Shown: one piece after another, positions 28,809 to 38,900 of the stretch | How the letters are laid out: each line of letters starts with the position of its first letter | Numbering within the stretch: position 1 is the first letter of the stretch | Origin: Nematocida ironsii | Lineage: Eukaryota > Microsporidia | Assembly (NCBI GenBank): GCA_001642415.1 | Contig: LTDK01000083.1 | Location: 26,828-90,827 of the forward strand | Length of the DNA: 64,000 nt | Direction: 5' to 3' | Translations under genes and position numbers: made by a program | The notes under the pieces: model-generated | The model's database searches: none | What the model saw: the letters and a program-made list of their open reading frames with translations, nothing else | Told to the model about the DNA's origin: nothing

Positions 28809-28916
28809 GTAAGGCATAAATAATATTTTATTTTAATAAATAATGCATAGTTCACAATTTATAAAATATGTAATATAAGCATGATTTATTAAAATAAAAT
28901 ATTATTTATGCCTTAC
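28809..28916. repeat. Perfect 33-bp inverted repeat with 42-bp loop
   Basis: Left arm 28809-28841 (begins GTAAGGCATAAATAAT) and right arm 28884-28916 (ends ATTATTTATGCCTTAC) are exact reverse complements over 33 bases. Weaker pairing continues a few bases inward. The right arm ends six bases before the ATG at 28922. It could be a terminal-inverted-repeat element, a cruciform, or a hairpin in the 5' leader. Confidence 0.9.
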
Positions 28917-28921
28917 AAAAT

Positions 28922-30340
28922 ATGAAAATCTCAAAAATAATAATAATCAAAAGAAAGGCAATAATGCTGGTTATTTGGTATATGTGGGTGCGCGCATCCA
29001 ATGAGGAAGACCTATATATACTGAATGGCATGGATGATAGTATAAATAATAATTGCACCTCTGCGGATATTTATAACCATGTTCAACCAGACCAATTTAT
29101 AAATAATTTTAATGAATGCTTAATAGATGAAGAACAATTGTATAATCCTTATAATATTCAATGTATTTCATTAAACAGCAGTAGTGCATTAATAGAGAAT
29201 CTGCCAGATGTACCAAATTTAAATACATTAAGCACCTGTCCTACAGACGATTCTTATAGCAATGGTTATTGCATACTAGATGACATGCAAACACACAATC
29301 CTTGTAATGCTCAATATACTACTTTAAATAATGTACCATATGGCAAAAATGTTACTGAAACTGAAACTCTATCTATATTTACTCCACATCCTACAAGCAT
29401 AGATTATAACCAGGATGCATCCTCACTATTTGAATTGAATAGCAGCGAACCCCAAAAAATACATGAAATTGGCGAAAATCAAAAAAGCGCACATGCAAGT
29501 ACATCTACAAATAGAAAAAGAAATAATCAGAATCATAAAAACATTGAGCCAAGTACACATACAAATTCCAACAACAGCAATGATGGGAATGAATTATCAC
29601 AAACACCCTTTGTAACATCGTCTATTATAGATTTAGATGGGTATAAAAATGCTGTAGCACAATTGCATAATTATAAACTAGAATTTACAGAAGATGAACA
29701 GAAAAAAGAGAAACTTTCATGTAGACTATATCTTAATGCTAAAGAATATGATGAAGCTAAATATATAAAATTTAAAGCCGACATAGGTGATATTACTAAA
29801 AAATACAAAGACATATGGATGGCTTTGCATAAGCTTAAGAAAGAAACCACATACAAAATTTTGGAATACATAGGTTATATAGGCAAATATAAAATCCTAG
29901 AAAACGATTTATTCAAAGATTGCAATCTTTCATATTATCCTGGAATTTTATCCGATATAAGTAAAATATGTAAATCCTCGTATAGTATTACTAAAAGAGC
30001 TTTTAAAAAAAGAACGCCCAAAAACAAGCTAACTAACAAGTCAGAAAGCGATTCAAAAAAATCAAAAGTAGAATCAGATAGAAATATAATCACACTTGGT
30101 AATATATATGCTAAAAGAAAGATAAACCTTCTATGGCATGCAGAAAGCATGCTGACATTGTGTAACAACCGGATTTTACAGAGCTCATTTGTTTGTGCGA
30201 AAGATACTGCAAATGACTTGAATCTACAGAGACAGCTGCTATTAATTCTATGTCTTCCCGAAATATATGAAGATCTTTTCTATATGGAATATGAAGAAAT
30301 TGATTTGCTAAGGAAAAAAAATCATGGCCAGCCCTCTTAA
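28922..30340 (+). CDS. Secreted low-complexity protein, unknown function
   Basis: 472 residues. The N-terminus (KISKIIIIKRKAIMLVIWYMWVRAS) looks like a signal peptide with cleavage near residue 25; a second in-frame ATG at residue 15 would give a tighter signal. Residues 30-230 are acidic and rich in Asn, Ser, Thr and Tyr with scattered cysteines, with no clear fold. Residues 240-470 are helical and basic (QKKEKLSCRLYLNAKEYDEAKY; KRAFKKRTPKNKLTNKSES). No membrane segment follows the signal. The gene follows directly after the 33-bp inverted repeat. Likely a host-exposed, lineage-specific protein. Confidence 0.55.
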   Translation: MKISKIIIIKRKAIMLVIWYMWVRASNEEDLYILNGMDDSINNNCTSADIYNHVQPDQFINNFNECLIDEEQLYNPYNIQCISLNSSSALIENLPDVPNLNTLSTCPTDDSYSNGYCILDDMQTHNPCNAQYTTLNNVPYGKNVTETETLSIFTPHPTSIDYNQDASSLFELNSSEPQKIHEIGENQKSAHASTSTNRKRNNQNHKNIEPSTHTNSNNSNDGNELSQTPFVTSSIIDLDGYKNAVAQLHNYKLEFTEDEQKKEKLSCRLYLNAKEYDEAKYIKFKADIGDITKKYKDIWMALHKLKKETTYKILEYIGYIGKYKILENDLFKDCNLSYYPGILSDISKICKSSYSITKRAFKKRTPKNKLTNKSESDSKKSKVESDRNIITLGNIYAKRKINLLWHAESMLTLCNNRILQSSFVCAKDTANDLNLQRQLLLILCLPEIYEDLFYMEYEEIDLLRKKNHGQPS

Positions 30341-30390
30341 GAAACAATATAAAAGTCTATGTGGCCGATTTTGTATTATAGAATACTTAT

Positions 30391-30711
30391 ATGGAAAAAT
30401 TCACAATAACAGTAAAATTATGCATAATTCATACCAAAAAATACTACAGATTAAAATTGATTTTTTTATATGATTGTGATGACATTGAAGTGTATAAAAT
30501 TGCATATGAGGCTTTTGCTTATTTCTACAAATATTCTTTCTGCTTATATAAAACCCATAACAATGACCATATAAATAATCCTTCTTTTTTAGAACATAAT
30601 GACAATAATTATTTATATATGAGAAATTATACAAAAATACATTCAATTGGTAAAAATGCATATCAAGGAAAAGGAGTTGTTTTGTTTTTTGATAAAAAAA
30701 GTGCACTATGA
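30391..30711 (+). CDS. Short ORF, perhaps the 5' part of the gene at 30708
   Basis: 106 codons from ATG 30391, ending in TGA at 30709-30711, which overlaps the ATG of the next frame (ATGA). The product has no signal peptide: MEKFTITVKLCIIHTKK, then LIFLYDCDDIEVYKIAYEAF, and it ends near GVVLFFDKKSAL. Strand-rich beginning and Tyr/Asn/His-rich composition resemble the downstream ORF. An A7 run at 30694-30700 precedes the stop, and one extra A there would join the two frames. Either a genuine small upstream gene, or one gene split by an indel or assembly error. Confidence 0.4.
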   Translation: MEKFTITVKLCIIHTKKYYRLKLIFLYDCDDIEVYKIAYEAFAYFYKYSFCLYKTHNNDHINNPSFLEHNDNNYLYMRNYTKIHSIGKNAYQGKGVVLFFDKKSAL

Positions 30712-32114
30712 CATTTAACTACATCAATACAAAAGAGAATACTAGAATGTTGGACAGGATCCAAAAAAAAGGCATGATTTATGTTCATAATTTGAACAAA
30801 TACATATTGCCATCTTATACACAGCATTATCACGTCCAACTTGTAGATAACAGTATGCATGGCATGCATGTTATACATCTTCCATTTTTTGCGTTTACAA
30901 AGAATGGCACTACGACGTATCACTACATACACACAATTGAGGAGATTGTAAAATATATAATAGACATATTCTATTCTACAACTATAAATAGCAATAAAAA
31001 ATCGCGCCATAATGTATATCCATTTAAATACAATAGGCAGGATAAGACGTGGTCAATAATAACCAGGCCTGAGCCTAAAAAAGATCAGATTAAAAAAAGA
31101 AGGCTCGATAATAGCAATAACATATGTGACATGGATAAAACTATAGAAGAAATGCACAATGATGGATTCGATGTTGTATTCTACTACATTAAAGAGAATA
31201 TAAAAACTACTGAGTTTGTGTTTGCACAGTTTAATCCTATTGATGCAGAAACAATTAATGCTGCATATAGAGAAAACGAAGAAGAAGCAAAGAAGTTGTT
31301 TGATGGATATATGCCAAACAATGATGCTCCACGAATTCCACTATTCTTGCCTAGAATAATGACCTCTGCAGTGCATTTTGGTCCATATGTTCTAAAGCCA
31401 GAAAAATATAAAATTATACCCAATGAAGACTACCAAAACCCAGTTGCCATTGAATTTTCCAATTGGCTGGATATTGTGGTTAAGAGAAAAGACCTAAAAC
31501 TTACAACTATAGAATTACTTAAAAAATTTAGACATGAAATATACTATTACAGCGATTTCTACATACTAGATCTAAACACTCTATACGAAGACTGCGACTG
31601 TTACAGCATGGAAGTTAAGCAAATAGAATTAAATGAACATGAAATAGAACTCTCTTGGAATGCAAAGAAGCAACTTGGCATAGGAGAGTATACTAACTAT
31701 TTATTTGATATAAAATCAAGGTCTTTTTTATATAGTAAAGATCAAAATCTGAAGAAAATTGCTGATTTATTTCTATTTTTAAAAATGCTTCAAAGAAAGC
31801 ACGTGTCACAGGACATGCTTCGTTATGGGATATGCATATATTCTAAGAAAGCCCAAAAGCCATGTTTTACAGTAGTTCCTCTATTATGTCCTGAAATGAA
31901 AAATCATATGAATGACTTATTCTGTGAAGACCATGAAATGCATCATATGCTTAGCCCGCGATTAAAAGAAAACATTAAACATTTAAAGAAAAATCATAAC
32001 ATAAATATTTCAGATGTTTTAAATATTTCTAAACTATGCATAACCATAAAGGATGTTAATTATACAAAATCTAAGCTTGGTTTACATTATATTATCATGA
32101 ACTCAATGTTTTAG
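30708..32114 (+). CDS. Hypothetical soluble protein, unknown function
   Basis: 468 codons from ATG 30708. No signal peptide or membrane segment. Composition is charged and aromatic, with Tyr-, Asn- and His-rich stretches. Sub-regions: YHVQLVDNSMHGMHVIHLPF near 43-62; basic KKDQIKKRRLDNSNN near 123-137, possibly a nuclear localisation signal; FSNWLDIVVKRKDLKLTTIE near 250-269; and a Cys/His-containing C-terminal third (LCPEMKNHMNDLFCEDHEMHH). No family recognised. It overlaps the preceding ORF by four bases, and the two may be one gene. Confidence 0.5.
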   Translation: MTFNYINTKENTRMLDRIQKKGMIYVHNLNKYILPSYTQHYHVQLVDNSMHGMHVIHLPFFAFTKNGTTTYHYIHTIEEIVKYIIDIFYSTTINSNKKSRHNVYPFKYNRQDKTWSIITRPEPKKDQIKKRRLDNSNNICDMDKTIEEMHNDGFDVVFYYIKENIKTTEFVFAQFNPIDAETINAAYRENEEEAKKLFDGYMPNNDAPRIPLFLPRIMTSAVHFGPYVLKPEKYKIIPNEDYQNPVAIEFSNWLDIVVKRKDLKLTTIELLKKFRHEIYYYSDFYILDLNTLYEDCDCYSMEVKQIELNEHEIELSWNAKKQLGIGEYTNYLFDIKSRSFLYSKDQNLKKIADLFLFLKMLQRKHVSQDMLRYGICIYSKKAQKPCFTVVPLLCPEMKNHMNDLFCEDHEMHHMLSPRLKENIKHLKKNHNINISDVLNISKLCITIKDVNYTKSKLGLHYIIMNSMF

Positions 32115-33035
32115 CACCTATGATTAAATACGCGATATATGTGATCAAATGTTAATCATATGCCTTTACTATTCAAGTAATTATAAAAATAACACCAAGT
32201 AATAAAAGATCATTTCTAATGGGTATAAGTATTAATAATTTAAATAAATTTTAAATTTAGTTTATTCCTGTTACATAGAAATAAATATTCCTTTCATTTT
32301 TATATTTAAATAGAATTATATACGTGTTTATTTTTTTATTTTACAGCTATAACAAGAGAAACCAATAGTAATAAGATATACATAGGCTATTACTGAAGAA
32401 AGCATATATAAAGATGAATACTTATTTAGACTAAATATTAAATTATACTATAATAGAGTGGTTTAAAGCGCTAGGGACAAATTAGATACACATAGAAATA
32501 ACAGTGTAAATATCTAAACATAAGAAATAAGAACATTACATACAGATCAAACTCTAGTAATAATTGATTTCTTAAAGATACTTGATATATTGTTGAAAAG
32601 AGTGCTAGAATAAATTTAAAAAACAAAAAGGTTTATAAATATGAGTTATATGTTTAATAAAGGATAAAAGTTGAGCAAAAATGAACAATTCAAAGAAGCT
32701 AAATAGCAATATAAAGAAAATTCAATGAATATGTAAAGAACCCGAAACAATTTTCATGTAATTATAAGTAATTAAATAAGTGTAAAAGAATAATAGTAGG
32801 CTTGAATAAAAGACAAGCCATAAACTAGAAAAAGATAAGTATTCCTCTAGTAATTATTAAATACAGAAATAAAAAGTATTTATAGCAAATTAAACTAAGA
32901 CAAAATTCTATTAAGATAGCTACTAACATAGTTGAATTCTTGGCCAATAAGTTGTTTTCTATTAATATATAGATTATAACATGAAGAATATTATGTGCAG
33001 ACTGGATTCGAAGTATATTTTGAATAAATACTATA
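32115..33035. other. Long AT-rich spacer between convergent genes
   Basis: About 920 bp, no supported gene or RNA. One motif copy (GAACCCGAAACAA) lies near 32739-32750. Confidence 0.45.
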
Positions 33036-33899
33036 TTATTGGTTTACACTTGCTCTTAAGCTGGCCCACTTATAAAAATCTGCAATTATTAGAAGATGCA
33101 AGGATATTATAAGCAGGGCGACTGCGTAATACATCCAAAAGATTATGCGTTGATTTTTTGTCTTTGGCCAAGTTATGTAGAGTATACCCACTTTGGATAT
33201 ATACTTTTTTTTGGACAGGAATAGCATATAAAACATTCCTATAAGTATGCTCAAAACCTTCCACCCAATTCCTATCCACAGAATAATAACTATATTCTTG
33301 GCTTGTCTTAAATCCGAAACTTCGCTGTATATAAGCGGAACAACAATCATAAAGAAGAGCACACCAATCTGTGCATATATTGGTGAGCAGAGGTCATTGA
33401 TCCCTACATCGTCAGTTATAATGTGTCTGTAAATCATATAGAACCCCATTGAGCATACGCTGATGAGAATTAAAACCCATGGATATACTAAGTTAATAAA
33501 TATTCTAAATATATGAGTACTTGCAAATTCAAGATTCTTCTTAAGTATGTCATCTGACATAACACAGAAATTACTTCTCCATAAAACAAATGCACAGAAA
33601 GTTGTGAACACATAATCAAATGGCATGAAAATAGTTCTATAGAAGGAAGCTAGCAGCATAAGAAGTTCCTGCGTTATACTGTAATACTCAGGAGTTTTTG
33701 GCTTTTGTGCATTCTGGTTATTATCTGGAGATGAATCTAGCACTTCTTCATTTTGGGCAGTGTTGGATAGCTCATCTGCTTCGGGCTGTACAATTGGTGC
33801 ATTTGTTATAAATGAAGTGGATTTTTCTTCTATTATCTTATTTTCTGGATTTGTTATTTTAAATTTTACTAATGTAATTTGTTTTTGTTCCTGGTTCAT
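33036..33899 (-). CDS. Multi-pass membrane protein, possible paralogue of 40417-41352
   Basis: 287 residues. The N-terminal ~80 residues are soluble and polar (MNQEQKQITLVKFKI; later an acidic, Asn/Gln-rich linker). About five membrane segments follow: FDYVFTTFCAFVLW, FINLVYPWVLILISVCSMGFYM, IGVLFFMIVVPLIYS, IVIILWIGIGWKVLSILIGM and MYYAVALLIISLHLLIIADF. The entry into the membrane region, SFYRTIFMPFDYVFTTF, resembles KYFYKHIVLPTDFIFSLIY in the gene at 40417, at about the same position after a similar polar N-terminus. That suggests a divergent two-member family. No known transporter motif is seen. Confidence 0.58.
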   Translation of the reverse strand: MNQEQKQITLVKFKITNPENKIIEEKSTSFITNAPIVQPEADELSNTAQNEEVLDSSPDNNQNAQKPKTPEYYSITQELLMLLASFYRTIFMPFDYVFTTFCAFVLWRSNFCVMSDDILKKNLEFASTHIFRIFINLVYPWVLILISVCSMGFYMIYRHIITDDVGINDLCSPIYAQIGVLFFMIVVPLIYSEVSDLRQAKNIVIILWIGIGWKVLSILIGMFYMLFLSKKKYISKVGILYITWPKTKNQRIIFWMYYAVALLIISLHLLIIADFYKWASLRASVNQ

Positions 33900-34551
33900 T
33901 CTTCTGTAATCTAATTTAACTATATTTAAATTTACATTTATGTCTTATTAGAATTTAAAATCAAATTAAAAAAAATTAGTTAATTAAAATCATTATCTTA
34001 GAAAGAAATCTATAACTATAAAGAAATTCAAGAAATTGTACAGGTTGGTTTCTATCATATAATAACCCATAAAGAAAGCAGAAGCCGTATGCCCACTTAT
34101 GCAAGCTTATATAGAGTTGTTATACATGGGTATTTAAAGTTATATAACCCAAGAATAATAAAAAATTTGAATCGGTTTATTTATTGTAACAGAAATAAAC
34201 AATTGTACATGTTTAATTTTAGAGTATATTGACATATTATTACAGTAGAATATGACAGATTATATCGAATACACCAATTAAATCTCAATTATATCTTAGA
34301 TTGTTTTAAATTATATGTACACACTGACCCGAAATTCTAAGTAGTTATAGGCAATTAATTTTGGGTTGTATATAATAAATTCAGATTATATCAGAGTATT
34401 TTATGGCCTAGTTTAAATTAAAGTACTTTTTCTGTGTTCTGTACTAGTTTAAAGCATTTTAGTAGTTCTTATAATAATGCACTTTTCCTATAATTTCTAA
34501 GTGTATACAATGGAAGAAGGAATGCATTTTTATTTTTTTACTTGACTGCTT
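33900..34551. other. AT-rich spacer
   Basis: About 650 bp. A motif copy (TGACCCGAAATTC) at 34325-34337 and weaker forms near 34061, 34144 and 34364. No gene recognised. Confidence 0.4.
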
Positions 34552-35295
34552 TTATTTTTGTGAGTTATACGCATTTTTCATTTGGCGGAGTGTATGGATA
34601 ATTTCCGTTGGAGACTTTCCAGAGAACTCCTTCCTCTTCTCTACCAAACTGGTATTCATGTAAAAATTATGTTTCTTTTCCTCTCCTACTGTTAAAAAGA
34701 TTCTTTCAGATGAGCATAGGTCTTCTGGATCAGGAATAAGCACTCTTCTAAACTGCATATTGCTCTCTTTATATTCATGGCCGTAGTATACAACAGTATC
34801 TGAAGGCAGGCTAGAAATTTTCTTCAGTGCACTGTGCATCATTTCTGCTGTGCCTTCAAAGAAGATTCCGCAGCCTAGATAAAAAAGAGTGCCGCCCACA
34901 AACACAGCAGCACTTTCTTTACTGGTTGTATCATAGACTGTGTATGCAAAGCTGTCCTGTGTGTGGCATGGGATGTGCATGCACTCTATACGTAGTGCAC
35001 CAATTGATATGACATCACCATCCTTACAGATATGTGTTGCATATGACTGGGAAGAGCCTGCGTATATATCTGCAGTGAGGTGCATTCTTTTTATTTTTGC
35101 ATTCCCTGCAGAGTGGTCTTCGTGATGGTGCGTTGTGAGCACTGCTATTTTTGTTTCTGATGTGGCCAGAAATTGCTCTGCTTCTTTTTCTATTTTCATT
35201 GGCTCAACTGGATCAACAAAAACAAGCTCATTCTGTGGACCAACTATTATATACATTAAGTTTGTTTCTCTTGCACCAATTGGAATAATCTGCAT
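34552..35295 (-). CDS. GLO2: Glyoxalase II-like metallo-beta-lactamase-fold hydrolase with an altered metal ligand
   Basis: 247 residues (typical 250-260). Glyoxalase II hydrolyses S-D-lactoylglutathione to D-lactate and glutathione. The fold signature THHHEDHSAG is at 55-64, metal ligand H111 lies in PCHTQDSF, and YYGHEY (170-175) carries a further metal His. FYLGCGIFFEGTAEMM (138-153) matches the glyoxalase II pattern. However the usual GDTLF, whose Asp bridges the two metals, reads GGTLF (134-138). The codon is GGC, one base from GAC. The C-terminal substrate domain is partly kept (NFYMNT, KRKEFSGKSPTEIIHTLR), with a Lys/Arg patch that can contact glutathione. The start lies 32 bp from the divergent C-CAP-domain gene. 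Confidence 0.85.
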   Translation of the reverse strand: MQIIPIGARETNLMYIIVGPQNELVFVDPVEPMKIEKEAEQFLATSETKIAVLTTHHHEDHSAGNAKIKRMHLTADIYAGSSQSYATHICKDGDVISIGALRIECMHIPCHTQDSFAYTVYDTTSKESAAVFVGGTLFYLGCGIFFEGTAEMMHSALKKISSLPSDTVVYYGHEYKESNMQFRRVLIPDPEDLCSSERIFLTVGEEKKHNFYMNTSLVEKRKEFSGKSPTEIIHTLRQMKNAYNSQK

Positions 35296-35327
35296 ACACT
35301 AGCAAAAGTTTTCTCCTTTTACCCCCT

Positions 35328-35810
35328 ATGAATCGCAAGATTATTGAAGTAAAGCAGTTGCGAGGCGATTGCAAAGTGGTGGAGGCAAACCCAGACCAGG
35401 TTGTGTATATTGCAGATGTTGTAGAATCACAAGTGATAATAAAGGGGCCGTGTATGAAAGTAGTCGCAATTGATGTTCACAAGAGCATGATTGTAATTAA
35501 GAAGGCCACGACAACAGTGGAAATAGCTCGGGCAAAAAGCTCGCTATTTGTTGTGGGGAGCAGCCCGCTCACGTCTCTTGAGCAGTGTATAGAGTGCCGC
35601 ATGGGCACAGTGGAGAGTCCTACAGAAATACGTATGCGGCGGTGTATGTCGATTTCTCTAGTATATCTGAAGGGGGTGGATACAGACAAAGAAACTGTTG
35701 AGTCTCTTGATGAAATGTGTCAGAGTGCAGAAGAGCAGCACCTTCCAGACGAGATACAGACGGTTGTAGAGAATGGAGTGGCTAAAAGCAATATAATAAA
35801 AAACGGATAG
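35328..35810 (+). CDS. C-CAP/CARP beta-helix domain protein, minimal cyclase-associated protein-like
   Basis: 160 residues. A ladder of short repeated strands (VVYIADVVESQVIIKG, MKVVAIDVHKSMIVIKKA, TTTVEIARAKSSLFVVG) followed by EQCIECRMGTVESP, then a segment like the CAP tail. The pattern follows the C-terminal beta-helix of CAP/Srv2: QVVIKGKVNSI, DVVGIVEIINSKDVKVQ, TISINKTDGCHAYLS, EIVSAKSSEMNVLIP. CAP C-domains recharge ADP-actin with ATP. The N-terminal helical domain and WH2 region of full-length CAP are absent, as in the short C-CAP proteins of apicomplexans. Tubulin cofactor C-type domains share this fold and cannot be excluded. Confidence 0.55.
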   Translation: MNRKIIEVKQLRGDCKVVEANPDQVVYIADVVESQVIIKGPCMKVVAIDVHKSMIVIKKATTTVEIARAKSSLFVVGSSPLTSLEQCIECRMGTVESPTEIRMRRCMSISLVYLKGVDTDKETVESLDEMCQSAEEQHLPDEIQTVVENGVAKSNIIKNG

Positions 35811-35833
35811 GGCAATAGATATAGGTAGCCGAA

Positions 35834-35839
35834 AATAAA
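35834..35839 (+). terminator. Polyadenylation signal
   Basis: AATAAA 24 bases after the stop of the C-CAP-domain gene, in a 112-bp spacer before the convergent gene. Confidence 0.35.
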
Positions 35840-35922
35840 ATATTTTTATTCATCGCTTATATAATGAAAGCACGGCAGGGTTGTATATAGAATCTGTCTT
35901 GCTGTTTTTGAGCAAATAGACC

Positions 35923-38900
35923 TTAAAGGATATTTTCAATTTGAAGGGACCGGTTTACATAGGTGTTATTCTTGTGCAGGCGAGGCCCAATCTTTATTTT
36001 CGTTCTTGGCCGCTTTGTTTTATTTTCAGTAGTTTTATTTTTCTCTATGTCACTAGACAGTATGGTTCCTGTTGCTAGTGGCACTGTATCTGCAGAGGGC
36101 ACAGTAGGCAGCACCGGTGATGCTGATATTGCAGGTATTTCGGATGTAGTGGGTGTTTCAACTGTAGTAGGTATTTCAGATGTGGTAGGTATTTCAGATG
36201 TAGTGGGTATAAAAGGTGAGGATACTATTTCGGGTATAGTAGGTATTTCAGATGTAGTGGGTATAAAAGGTGAGGATGATATTTCAGGCGAAGGTATGGG
36301 ATCTGTTTCTGTTTCCTCGCAGATAAATAGAGGCTTTATTTGTTCTTCTGGTGTAAATTCCTCTGACATAGTTATTTTAAACATATCATTGAGATCATTA
36401 ATATCATAATATTGTGTAGGTGGGTTTTCATCTGTAGTATTATAAGAGGTTTCTAGAATGGCTGGGTTTGCTTCGGTAGGTATGGTAGATAATTTTTCTT
36501 CTGTAATAGTGGATTCTTCTGATAATGATTCCTCTGCTGTGTTAATAGATTCATCTATAGTAGGTAAAGTGGGTATAATTTCTTCTGTACCAATAAAAGG
36601 GATTGATGTGGTGGGAGTTTCATCGGCTGTTTTTTCTGTTATGGTAATAGATTCATTTATAGCCGGTACAGTCGGTATAATTGTTTCTGTAGTAGATATA
36701 AGTTCTTCTGTTGTAGTGGGCTCTTCTGGAATAGAAGGCAGAGAATTTTCAGAAATATTATCATTAGAAGCCACTGTGGTAGTAAGAGCTTCCTCAGATA
36801 TAGTCTCTAATATGGAAACATTCTCGGTTTTTATAGTAGAAGTGATTTCAGTAGGCTGAATGCGCTCTTGTTCCTCTGTTGTTGGCTCTTCTGTTGCTTC
36901 TGATAAGCTCATTTGACATTCTTGTAACTCATCCATAAGTCCATCACTTCTCTGATACATATATGTGTTAAGCGAGCGAAGAGAGTTAATTGCTTTATCA
37001 AGAGAGCGAATGGATGAATCTATACTATCAGAACCTGTTTCAGATAGAACGAAAGACTCATCTTCGGCTAGGGGTATATGCTGGTTTGCATCTTGTAGAA
37101 TGCTAATTGCTGCTTGTAGTGGCCGATTGAGTGCCTCTTCCAGGTGTGCAACTGTTTCTAAGAAAGATGCGCTTTCTCTTTCCTTTGATTCTTTTGTTAA
37201 TAGAATAGCCTCTTCTGTATTGTTCAATAACTGGGCAGTGAATTTTATATCATCTGAAAGGCCTTCTATGTCTTTTATTTGCTGCTGAATTGTATCCTTC
37301 TGCTTTTGTATATCACTCTTTAAAGAAGGCTGTTTTTCACACATTTCCAAGCTTTTTTGTAACTTGCTCTTCTCCTTAGAATCTTCAGCACATATATCCT
37401 TAACAGAAAGTGAACATAGTGCCTTTTCATGCGGGCTATTTGCTTTTTTCGCAGCATCGCATATAGCAGTAGTCACTGTATGTGCCAATGGTTGCTTGTT
37501 GGATTTGCTAGAAGAATTCTTGCCTTTTTTACTGTCTACTTTCATAGATATTTCTACACGGCACATCTTCTTTATTGCACCATCTATTTTTGGATGGTTC
37601 TTTATTTTTGACAAGACTTCATCGGTGTGCTTCTCAGATGTGCTTCTTTGTTTTTTTAGTGCAGCAGCTTTATCCTCCATACCCTTCAAAAGCCGCTTTA
37701 TTTCCTGTGTGCTTTTTTTTATGTCTGCACTGTTCAGCTCAGTTTTTTTCGAACCTTTTTTGTTTTTTCCTTTTGCTGTAGTTTCATCTGTGCCGAGTAG
37801 AGTGTTTATACTAGACCATTCCTGTTCATTTTTCTTTTTTAAATCACCTATAGCTTTTTTGCTTGCTTTTTCTTGTTCTTTCTGCTGTTCAATCTGCTTT
37901 TTGAGGCTCTGCACAGTTTTGTCAAAAGCCGCAATGTCTTTGTCAAGTGCACTAGCTGTGTTTTCCATCTCTAATGTGCTGCTCATTAAATCTGCAGTGT
38001 CTTTGCTTATTTTGGAGAGTACTGTATCCTGAATAGTCGCTTCTTTTTCTAGCTCTGTAATTCTCTTCTCCATTGCACTGTTTTTCTCACTTGTCTTTTT
38101 CATTTCTTCTGCTGCCTCTTTTATCTTCTCAGATATTCTTTTTTGCGCAGAGGGCTGGAATAGAAGACTGCTTTCTGGATGCAGAAGGCTTTCAGGGCCT
38201 GCTGTAGAGTTTAGGGATATCTGCAGCTCGCTTGCTGCCAGTCCTTTTTTCAGCCATTCAATAGTCTCTATTTTTTTCTCTGCAGGCATGCTGTTTATTG
38301 CCCTAATTATATTATTGTCAAAGTCGCGCAGCAGATTATGGCTCTCATTGTATACATATGGCCGCGGTTTATTCTGAGCACTCTCACTATCAGTGCTTTT
38401 GTTAATAGTAGAGTTCCCTTTACCAGGGCTATCTAATATAGATATTGTGGGCTTTTCTGTGATGGTGTCTAGTTCTGATGTATTATATTTTCTAGCCTGG
38501 TTGGCTATTTCATTGTTTAGGTAGTTGGTAAAAAGGCACTTGTTTCGTGCTCGTTCTAGTGACTTATATCTTTTTATTCCGCCGCTCTCCAGCAAACCAA
38601 TAAACCACATGATATCCTTCTTCACATTCTGCATAAATTGCACTTCTATAGAAAGTGCATGAAGTCCCTTATTGAGCACAGCTTTTGCGGCCTTCTCATA
38701 CTCACTCTTTAGTGCCTGCCTCTCAGAATTTGTTTTTCCCTTCTTATGCTTTGCTAATAGATTCTCTAAAAATGCCTTCTCTCTGTTAAACAGCCCGTTA
38801 AGAGTGTCTGCTATGCTATAGTACTTCTGCGCGCTGTCTACGAGTACCTTCTTTATTGCAGCAAGCTGCTCAAGTGTGGCTGTCTCTGGGGATAGCTTGC

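Noticed and set aside
30401..30706. 101-residue minus-strand frame mirroring the ORF at 30391-30711
   Set aside because: Likely a chance mirror in AT-rich sequence; composition is dominated by Tyr, Phe and His from reversed codons.
37364..38032. 222-residue Ser/Phe-rich plus-strand frame
   Set aside because: Antisense of the Lys/Glu coiled coil in the long secreted protein; Lys codons read in reverse give Phe/Leu/Ser.
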